Program-made: the position numbers and the translations under genes | Notes under the pieces: generated by a model | The model's database searches: none | What the model saw: the letters and a program-made list of their open reading frames with translations, nothing else | Told to the model about the DNA's origin: nothing | From: JBEKCP01 sp050014815 | GTDB lineage: Bacteria; Planctomycetota; Planctomycetia; Pirellulales; Thermoguttaceae | DNA: 5,134 nucleotides | Direction of reading: 5' to 3' | Assembly: GCA_050014815.1 (NCBI GenBank) | Contig: JBEKCP010000442.1 | Coordinates: 1 to 5,134 of the forward strand | Shown: piece by piece, positions 1-4,284 of the stretch | Numbering within the stretch: position 1 is the first letter of the stretch | How the letters are laid out: every line of letters starts with the position of its first letter

Positions 1-293
1 CTATGCTCCCACCGCACGACGAACTCAAGGCGCCCGATGACGATCTTCTGGCCGGACTTCAGGAAGGCCTGGTCAATGCGGATGCCGTCGACAAAGGTGC
101 CATTCTTCGACCCGAGGTCGCGGACGAATAGCTTTCCCCGCTCGACCTCCCGGAACTCGCAGTGAAGACGACTGATCCGCCCATCGACGATGCGCACGTC
201 CGCGCCAGGGTCACGGCCGGCGGTGGCTGGTTGCTCGCCCACAATGACGGTGCAAGACGGATGCGCGCCTGAACTGAGAAGGGTTAGTTTCAC
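1..293 (-). CDS. FHA-domain protein, N-terminal part (runs off left edge)
   Basis: The reverse strand from a GTG at 293 reads 97 residues without a stop and leaves the window at base 1, so the C-terminus is missing. It begins VKLTLLSSG and carries the forkhead-associated signature in order: GRD at residues 26-28, SRLH at 41-44, GSKNGT at 61-66, then the final strands GQKIVIGRLEFVV at 81-93. FHA domains bind phosphothreonine peptides and usually serve Ser/Thr-kinase signalling or secretion-system assembly in the cytoplasm; the partner is not visible here. The GTG is chosen because the first FHA strand starts directly after it. The frame stays open upstream, but no ATG precedes it in the bases examined, and an AGGAG lies only one base before the GTG, too close for a normal ribosome site. 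The gene is divergent from addB. What follows the FHA domain is unknown. Confidence 0.85.
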   Translation of the reverse strand, partial: MKLTLLSSGAHPSCTVIVGEQPATAGRDPGADVRIVDGRISRLHCEFREVERGKLFVRDLGSKNGTFVDGIRIDQAFLKSGQKIVIGRLEFVVRWEH

Positions 294-412
294 TCTCCTG
301 CTCCGAGAAAAAGAAAACTCGATCCGCCGGAGCGCATAGTTGCCGTTCGAGATGGTCGCCCTTGGGGTGTCTTGCCGCGCTGCTAAGCAGACGGTGTATG
401 CGCTTGGTGTAA

Positions 413-429
413 CCGTATATTATATACGG
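413..429. promoter_or_regulatory. Perfect 17-bp AT-rich palindrome, candidate operator
   Basis: The sequence CCGTATAT-T-ATATACGG has two perfect 8-bp arms around a single central base (421). It lies in the divergent intergenic region. The symmetry suggests a site for a dimeric transcription factor. On the minus strand it contains the hexamer TATAAT, so a bound protein would cover the -10 element of the FHA-gene promoter. No regulator gene is visible in the window, so the ligand is unknown. Confidence 0.55.
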
Positions 430-448
430 AGTCCCGGGGGCTTGTCAG
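419..448 (-). promoter_or_regulatory. Sigma-70-type promoter for the FHA gene
   Basis: On the minus strand a CTGACA box (448 to 443, five of six matches to TTGACA) is followed after 18 bases by a perfect TATAAT (424 to 419). Transcription would start near 412 and give a leader of about 120 nt before the GTG at 293. The -10 box lies inside the 17-bp palindrome. This is the best promoter-like arrangement found in the window; it is based on consensus matching only. Confidence 0.5.
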
Positions 449-474
449 TAGCGGGATCCCTTGGGTCCATCCGC

Positions 475-504
475 TTGACAGCGAGGCACCCCACCCCCGA
501 CAAT
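475..504 (+). promoter_or_regulatory. Possible promoter for addB-addA
   Basis: A perfect TTGACA (475-480) is followed, 18 bases later, by GACAAT (499-504, four of six matches to TATAAT). Transcription would begin around 511, giving a leader of about 35 nt before the GTG start of addB at 547. The -10 match is weak, so this remains a candidate. Confidence 0.35.
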
Positions 505-546
505 GTGGGTCTTTGGCTCGTAATCTCTGGCTTCCAGCCCCACGCC

Positions 547-3500
547 GTGGCTCAAACCCTGACTGTGATGCTTGGCCCCCCTGGCGCCGGGAAGACGGAC
601 CGGCTGCTGCGGCGGTATTGCGGGTGCCTGCTGCCAACGGGGGGAAGGTCTCCGCCTGCCGCGCCGCAAACCCCCGGACGCAGTCCGGGGGCTTTGTCCA
701 TCCTTCCTCCTTCCTCCTTCCTCCTTTCTCCTTCCGTGCTGTGGCTGGCGCCCACCTGGCGTGTGGCGGCCGAGGTCCGAAGCCGGCTGCTGGACGGGAC
801 CGGCGGCTGCTTCAGCCCCGGCGTGACGACCTTCGCCCAGTTCGCCGAAAGTGTGCTCGCCGGCGCCCGCGAGCCCATCCGGCCGATCAGCCCCCTCATG
901 AAGCGCCATCTCCTCCGCCGGCTACTCGACTGGCATGCGGCGGAGGGCCGCTTGAAACACTTCGCCGCCATCGCCGCCACCAGCGGCCTCTTGGACCTTG
1001 TGTGCGATTTCATCAGCGAGCTGAAACGGCTTGAAATCTGGCCCGAGCAGTTCCGCCAGGCGTGTTGCTCTCGGGGCATTGCCGCAAAGGACGAAGAGCT
1101 GCTGGCCATCTACGAGGCGTATCAAGAGTGCCTGCTCCGGCATCACCTTTACGACGTCGAGGGGCGGTTCTGGTCCGCCCGCGATCTCTTGAAGGAGCGG
1201 ACGGAAAAGGGGACAGTCCCGTTTTCGTCCGACCACGGTGCCCGTGGTGCCCGAAACTGGGACAGTCCCCTCGAAAATCGGGACAGTCCCCGGTGGCGCC
1301 TCGTGGTCGCCGATGGTTTCAACGACTTCACGCGGACGCAGCACGAGATCCTCGAAACCCTGGCCGGGGCCTCGGACGAGATCTGGATCTCGCTGCCCAC
1401 CGAGCCCGAGACGTGGCGGCGGGACCTCTTCCAAAAGCCGCTCGGAACGCTGGCCGAGCTCCGGCGGCGGCATCCGGGCATGAAGACTGAGGAGGTTGGC
1501 CGGCCGGACCGGCCCTCTTGGCCGGCGATGGCTCGCCTGGAGCGGACGCTCTTTGTCAGCCCGCGCAACAAGGCAGGGATTGGGGATTGGGGATTAGGGA
1601 TTGGGAAGAAGGTGGAAGCACGCCAGTCCAATCCCCAATCCCTAATCCCTAATCCCTCTCCCCTGCCCGAGATCCTCGCGGCCGGACGGCGACTCGGCGA
1701 GATCGAGTTGATCGGCTCGCGCATCAAGCGGCTCTTGACCGAAGGCGATGACGCAGAAAAGGGGGCAGGGATTAGGGATTGGGGATTGGGGATTGGGGCA
1801 GAAGAGAGGGATTGGGGATTGGAGATTGGGGATTGGGAAGAAGCCGGAAGGCCACCCAGAGGGAACCCGGCAGAAGGCAGGGGATGGAAGCACGCCAGTC
1901 CAATCCCCAATCCCCAGTCCCCAATCCCTGCTTTCCAATCCCCAATCCCCAATCCCCAATCCCCAATTCTGCCGGTCCGGCCGGGCCAGATCGCCGTGGT
2001 CTTTCGGCGGCCCCAGGACGTCGCCGAGTTGGTGGCCGAGGTCTTCGGCCGCCTCGGGATCCCGCTGGCCATCGAGACCCAGAGGCCGCTGAGCCGCTCG
2101 CCCATCCTGTTGGCACTCGTCAGGATGCTCCGGGAAGAAGGGATTGGGGATTGGGGATTGGGGATTGGAAAGAAGGAGGAAGCACGCCAGCCCAATCCCC
2201 AATCCCCAATCCCTAATCCCTCTGCCACGCTTGCCGAGTGGGGCGCCGCCTGGCAACGGCTGGCCGACCGCGCGGGCCTCCGCCGGGACCCGGCGGACCA
2301 GTCGGCTTGGGACCGACTCCAAGACGGCCTTCAGGAGTGCCTTCGCCTCGATCGCTGGCTGGGGGAAGAGGGGGGAGGAGAAACGAGACAAGGAGACAAG
2401 GAGACAAGGAGACAGGGAGACAAGGAGACAGGGAGACAAGGAGACAAGGAGACAAGGAGGCCGCAAAACACTCCTTGTCTCCCCCTCTCCTTGTCTCCCC
2501 CGCTTTCTTCCGCCTTACTTCTCGACCGTCGCCGGGCCCTGGCCGCACTGCTGGACATTCTGGGCAGCCAGGGGATGGGCGGCACCGGCGACGAGGCAAC
2601 CTGCGTCCGCGTGCTCTCGGCCGCCGGGGTACGGGGGCTTCGGGTCCCGTATCTGTTCTTTGCCGGACTGGACGAGAACTCCTTTCCCGCCGGCCATCGC
2701 GACGACCGTCTTTACAGCGAGGCCGAGCGGCGGCGACTGATGGACGGGGGCCTGCCGCTGCCGAGCCGCGCCGACCGCCAGTCGGACGAGATGCTCCTGT
2801 TCTACGAGGCGGTCACCTCCGCGACGCGGCGATTGTACTTGAGCTACCCGGCGGTCGGCGAGTCGGGCGAGCCGCTCTTGCCCAGCCCTTATCTGAAAGA
2901 AGTTGAGCAGGCGATGGGACCGGGGGGGCTCGTGCGGACCCAACGGCTCGACCTCAGCCCGGTGCCCGAGGGCGAACCGCTCTCGCTGGCGGCCTTTCGT
3001 CTCCGCGGGGTTGCCGCGGCGCTGGCGGGCGACGTCTCGCTTCTGGCCGGGCTCATCCGGCATGACGCGGCTACGGCCGAGGGCGTTCTGTCGGGCCTGG
3101 GGATCCTGTCGCTCCGCCAGGATCGCCGCCGCTTCGGAGCGGCCGAGGGAATGTTGAGCCCGGCCGCCACGGGAGCGCTGGCCGCCAGGTTCGGCCCCGC
3201 GCGGACCTACAGTGTCACGGAGTTGGAGAACTATGCCGATTGCCCGTACCGTTTCTTCCTTCAACGGGTGCTCCGGATCGAGCCGGTCGAAGAGTTGAAG
3301 GTGCAGATTGATTACCGGCGTCGCGGGCTTCTCTTGCACGCGGTCTTGGCCGAGCTGCACCGCCGCATCAACCGCCAGTGCGGCGGCGCCGGCACGCCGT
3401 CGGCGATCGGCGACGAAGAATATCGCCGACTGGTTGAGGACTCGCTCGATCAGGTTCTTGCGGCTCAAGGGGGTCAATTACTCCCCTCTCCCCTCGCGGG

Positions 3501-4284
3501 AGAGCGAGTGGAAAAAGGGGACAGTCCCCATTTGTGCGAAGCACCCTCCGGGCCGTTCCGGCAAATGGGGACTGTCCCCTTTTTCCCGCTTCAGGCCGCC
3601 CTCGACCAGATCGATCGCCGCGTGCTCCTCCGATGGATCGACGGCTACCGCTCGCAGCACGATCAGTACGACCAGCAGTGGCGCGGCTGCGAGGCGCCGC
3701 TGCGGCCCGAGTTCTTCGAGGTCTCGTTCGGACTTCCCGGCGAAGGGCTCGCGACTCCCTCGACCGCCGCGCCGCTCGACATGGCGGTCGGGGAGAAAGA
3801 GGTCCGCCTCTCCGGGCGGATCGACCGGATCGACACGGGACGAGTCGCCGGCCGCGAGGTGTTCAACATCGTGGACTACAAGACGGGCCAATCGGAGCCG
3901 GTGAGCCCCGGCTCGGTCGCCCGCGGCACGACGCTTCAGTTGCCCCTGTACGCCCTGGCTGCCGCCGAGCTTATGCTGAACGAACGCGACGCGATCCCTT
4001 GGCAGGCCGGCTACTGGCACGTTCCTCGCGACGGGTTCAAGCCGCGGCAATCGCTCAAGATGCACCAAGAGACGCCGCGCGGCCTGGAGCCGACCCAAGA
4101 GTGGGAAGAGATCCGGCAGTCGCTTCCCGGGACCGTCGTGGGCCTGGTCGAGGGGATACGCAGGGGCGAATTCCCCGTCTGGAACGAGGACCGCCACTGC
4201 ACCGGCTCCTGCCCCTACAAGACCGTCTGCCGGATCAACCAGGTCCGCTCACTGGAGAAGACATGGGAGCCGCGGATGGAATAG
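547..4284 (+). CDS. addB: AddB-type helicase-nuclease subunit, loaded with in-frame repeats
   Basis: Predicted 1245-residue AddB subunit of the AddAB enzyme, which resects DNA double-strand breaks for recombination. Seen, numbered from the GTG at 547: Walker A GPPGAGKT at 10-17; WLAPT at about 66-70; VVADGFNDF at 253-261; PGQIAVVFRR at 479-488; FFAGLDENSFP at 704-714; the PD-(D/E)XK nuclease core with H931, GRIDRID (D1093), VDYKTG (D1110, K1112) and QLPLY (Q1131, Y1135); and four cysteines C899, C1218, C1222, C1228 matching the family's Fe-S staple. The GTG is preferred because it directly precedes the strand leading into Walker A; the frame is open back to a TTG at 340. Seven repeat cassettes (about 250 residues) interrupt the frame between motifs. 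Without them the size is about 1000 residues, normal for the family. All catalytic residues are intact, so a pseudogene is unlikely. The stop overlaps addA. In Bacillus, AddB also recognises Chi; whether this one does is unknown. Confidence 0.85.
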   Translation: MAQTLTVMLGPPGAGKTDRLLRRYCGCLLPTGGRSPPAAPQTPGRSPGALSILPPSSFLLSPSVLWLAPTWRVAAEVRSRLLDGTGGCFSPGVTTFAQFAESVLAGAREPIRPISPLMKRHLLRRLLDWHAAEGRLKHFAAIAATSGLLDLVCDFISELKRLEIWPEQFRQACCSRGIAAKDEELLAIYEAYQECLLRHHLYDVEGRFWSARDLLKERTEKGTVPFSSDHGARGARNWDSPLENRDSPRWRLVVADGFNDFTRTQHEILETLAGASDEIWISLPTEPETWRRDLFQKPLGTLAELRRRHPGMKTEEVGRPDRPSWPAMARLERTLFVSPRNKAGIGDWGLGIGKKVEARQSNPQSLIPNPSPLPEILAAGRRLGEIELIGSRIKRLLTEGDDAEKGAGIRDWGLGIGAEERDWGLEIGDWEEAGRPPRGNPAEGRGWKHASPIPNPQSPIPAFQSPIPNPQSPILPVRPGQIAVVFRRPQDVAELVAEVFGRLGIPLAIETQRPLSRSPILLALVRMLREEGIGDWGLGIGKKEEARQPNPQSPIPNPSATLAEWGAAWQRLADRAGLRRDPADQSAWDRLQDGLQECLRLDRWLGEEGGGETRQGDKETRRQGDKETGRQGDKETRRPQNTPCLPLSLSPPLSSALLLDRRRALAALLDILGSQGMGGTGDEATCVRVLSAAGVRGLRVPYLFFAGLDENSFPAGHRDDRLYSEAERRRLMDGGLPLPSRADRQSDEMLLFYEAVTSATRRLYLSYPAVGESGEPLLPSPYLKEVEQAMGPGGLVRTQRLDLSPVPEGEPLSLAAFRLRGVAAALAGDVSLLAGLIRHDAATAEGVLSGLGILSLRQDRRRFGAAEGMLSPAATGALAARFGPARTYSVTELENYADCPYRFFLQRVLRIEPVEELKVQIDYRRRGLLLHAVLAELHRRINRQCGGAGTPSAIGDEEYRRLVEDSLDQVLAAQGGQLLPSPLAGERVEKGDSPHLCEAPSGPFRQMGTVPFFPLQAALDQIDRRVLLRWIDGYRSQHDQYDQQWRGCEAPLRPEFFEVSFGLPGEGLATPSTAAPLDMAVGEKEVRLSGRIDRIDTGRVAGREVFNIVDYKTGQSEPVSPGSVARGTTLQLPLYALAAAELMLNERDAIPWQAGYWHVPRDGFKPRQSLKMHQETPRGLEPTQEWEEIRQSLPGTVVGLVEGIRRGEFPVWNEDRHCTGSCPYKTVCRINQVRSLEKTWEPRME
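671..691. repeat. CCCCCGGAC hairpin within addB codons 42-49
   Basis: CCCCCGGAC (671-679) and GTCCGGGGG (683-691) are perfect 9-bp arms around a 3-base loop. With one bulged C at 692 the stem extends through CAAA/TTTG. Together with the heptamer tract that follows, it occupies the stretch between Walker A and the next conserved strand, where AddB proteins have a short loop. The shape resembles a rho-independent terminator, but only three T residues follow. I read it as a dispersed palindromic repeat that the gene has absorbed. Confidence 0.7.
701..735. repeat. TCCTTCC heptamer array, five copies
   Basis: Thirty-five consecutive pyrimidines made of exactly five heptamers, TCCTTCC four times and TCCTTTC once (fourth copy). 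In the addB frame it encodes a Pro/Ser/Phe/Leu stretch (SILPPSSFLLSPS) just before the conserved VLWLAPT strand. It is directly downstream of the 671-691 hairpin, and the two may form one insertion. The heptamer has no stop codon in any of the six frames. Confidence 0.75.
1209..1291. repeat. Cluster of three GGGACAGTCCC palindromes in addB
   Basis: Three copies of the near-palindrome GGGGAC-A-GTCCCC occur at 1209-1220, 1259-1270 and 1280-1291; the first lacks the last C and the other two lack the first G. A small CCACGG/CCGTGG hairpin (1233-1247) lies between the first two. The core is the same as that at 3510-3586. It encodes about residues 221-249 (GTVPF, WDSPL, RDSP), inserted between SARDLLKER and the conserved RWRLVVADGF strand. 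The arrangement resembles REP-type sequences mobilised by TnpA-REP transposases; that link is inference. Confidence 0.75.
1575..1656. repeat. Inverted GGGGATT/AATCCCC heptamer element, copy 1
   Basis: A G-rich arm of GGGGATT-type heptamers (1575-1605) is followed by a 22-base spacer and an inverted arm of AATCCCC-type heptamers (1628-1656). The arms can pair in several registers. The spacer contains GGAAGCACGCCAG (1614-1626), also present in the other two copies. It encodes about residues 343-370, GIGDWGLGIG then NPQSLIPNP. Two CCCTAAT variants would give TAA in another frame but are read as CTA ATC and CCT AAT here. The heptamer resembles the STRR1 repeats described in cyanobacteria (CCCCART type). 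Confidence 0.85.
1767..1967. repeat. Inverted GGGGATT/AATCCCC heptamer element, copy 2 (expanded)
   Basis: Largest copy, about 200 bases: two G-rich arms (1767-1798 and 1808-1837), a 62-base spacer, then two C-rich arms (1900-1928 and 1935-1967). Both arms are doubled, which suggests nested insertion or duplication. The spacer again ends with the GGAAGCACGCCAG core (1886-1898) but has about 40 extra bases. It encodes about residues 407-474 and separates RIKRLLTEG from VRPGQIAVVFR, segments expected to be only a short loop apart in AddB proteins. One CCCCAGT unit is present within the AATCCCC series. Confidence 0.85.
2140..2220. repeat. Inverted GGGGATT/AATCCCC heptamer element, copy 3
   Basis: The G-rich arm (2140-2168) has four consecutive GGGATT/GGGGATT units. 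The spacer is 22 bases and ends with the GGAAGCACGCCAG core (2178-2190), followed by the C-rich arm (2191-2220). Layout and size match copy 1 almost exactly. It encodes about residues 532-558 and splits LLALVRMLRE from ATLAEWGAAW in the AddB helicase-like part. Confidence 0.85.
2385..2498. repeat. GAGACAAG octamer array (nine copies) with inverted copies
   Basis: Nine octamers run without interruption from 2385 to 2456: seven GAGACAAG and two GAGACAGG (fourth and sixth). After a short spacer, CTCCTTGTCTCC occurs at 2471-2482 and 2487-2498, exactly two octamers apart and complementary to the array, so stems can form. It encodes about residues 613-651: a highly charged RQGDKET repeat, then a Pro/Ser/Leu stretch. 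Neither orientation of the octamer contains a stop in any frame. Eight is not a multiple of three, so gain or loss of one unit would shift the addB frame. Confidence 0.85.
3486..3504. repeat. CTCTCCC/GGGAGAG palindrome in addB
   Basis: CTCTCCC (3486-3492) and GGGAGAG (3498-3504) pair around a 5-base loop. It directly abuts the 25-bp inverted repeat beginning at 3510 and is read as LLPSPLAGER. A closely related palindrome lies in addA at 5102-5124, also read LLPSP, so the two belong to one family. Confidence 0.65.
3510..3586. repeat. REP-like element with 25-bp perfect inverted arms
   Basis: The arms 3510-3534 and 3562-3586 are exact reverse complements, 25 bp each, around a 27-base loop. Each arm has an A/T-run outer end, the GGGGACAGTCCCC core and an ATTTG inner end. 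The core is shared with the 1209-1291 cluster. In the addB frame it gives KGDSPHL and QMGTVPFF, and it lies between nuclease motif H931 and the catalytic D1093. The structure resembles a miniature transposable or REP/BIME element; no transposase is present here and no target duplication was identified. Confidence 0.85.
4254..4257 (+). promoter_or_regulatory. Ribosome binding site of addA inside addB
   Basis: GGAG lies five bases before the ATG at 4263, within the last codons of addB. It supports that ATG as the addA start and suggests translational coupling with addB. Neither addB nor the FHA gene has a well-spaced site of this kind. Confidence 0.6.

Larger units (their letters stand above)
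294..546. other. Divergent intergenic region between FHA gene and addB
   Basis: This 253-base stretch separates the two divergent starts. It contains one markedly AT-rich island (about 411-430) in otherwise GC-rich DNA, with the palindrome and the promoter-like boxes listed separately. The addB frame stays open back to a TTG at 340, but those codons give no recognisable domain and precede the first strand of the AddB fold, so I treat them as non-coding. No tRNA or riboswitch-like structure was recognised. A weak hairpin with one G-U pair (454-459 with 463-468) may be chance. Confidence 0.6.

Noticed and set aside
59..244. A 61-residue minus-strand frame at the left edge
   Set aside because: It is a shadow frame of the FHA gene, whose signature residues lie in the frame starting at 293.
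340..546. Extension of the addB frame upstream to a TTG at 340
   Set aside because: The 69 extra residues form no recognisable domain, the region contains promoter-like boxes and a palindrome, and the GTG at 547 lies directly before the first AddB strand.
671..696. Rho-independent terminator
   Set aside because: Only three T residues follow the stem and it lies inside the coding frame; better explained as an absorbed palindromic repeat.
1575..2220. Telomere-like ends (resemblance to TTGGGG repeats)
   Set aside because: The units are heptamers in inverted pairs inside a coding gene, not terminal arrays.
1575..2456. CRISPR array
   Set aside because: Units are 7-8 bp in direct tandem or inverted arms, with no 25-37 bp repeats separated by unique spacers.
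1149..2740. Long open frames on the minus strand and in other plus frames through the repeat region
   Set aside because: They exist because the 7-bp and 8-bp repeats and GC-rich codons lack stops in all frames; their repeat peptides are identical cycles and the flanks have no recognisable motifs, whereas the addB frame does.
547..4284. addB as a pseudogene broken up by repeats
   Set aside because: The frame has no stop or frameshift across seven insertions, and all expected catalytic and cysteine residues remain.
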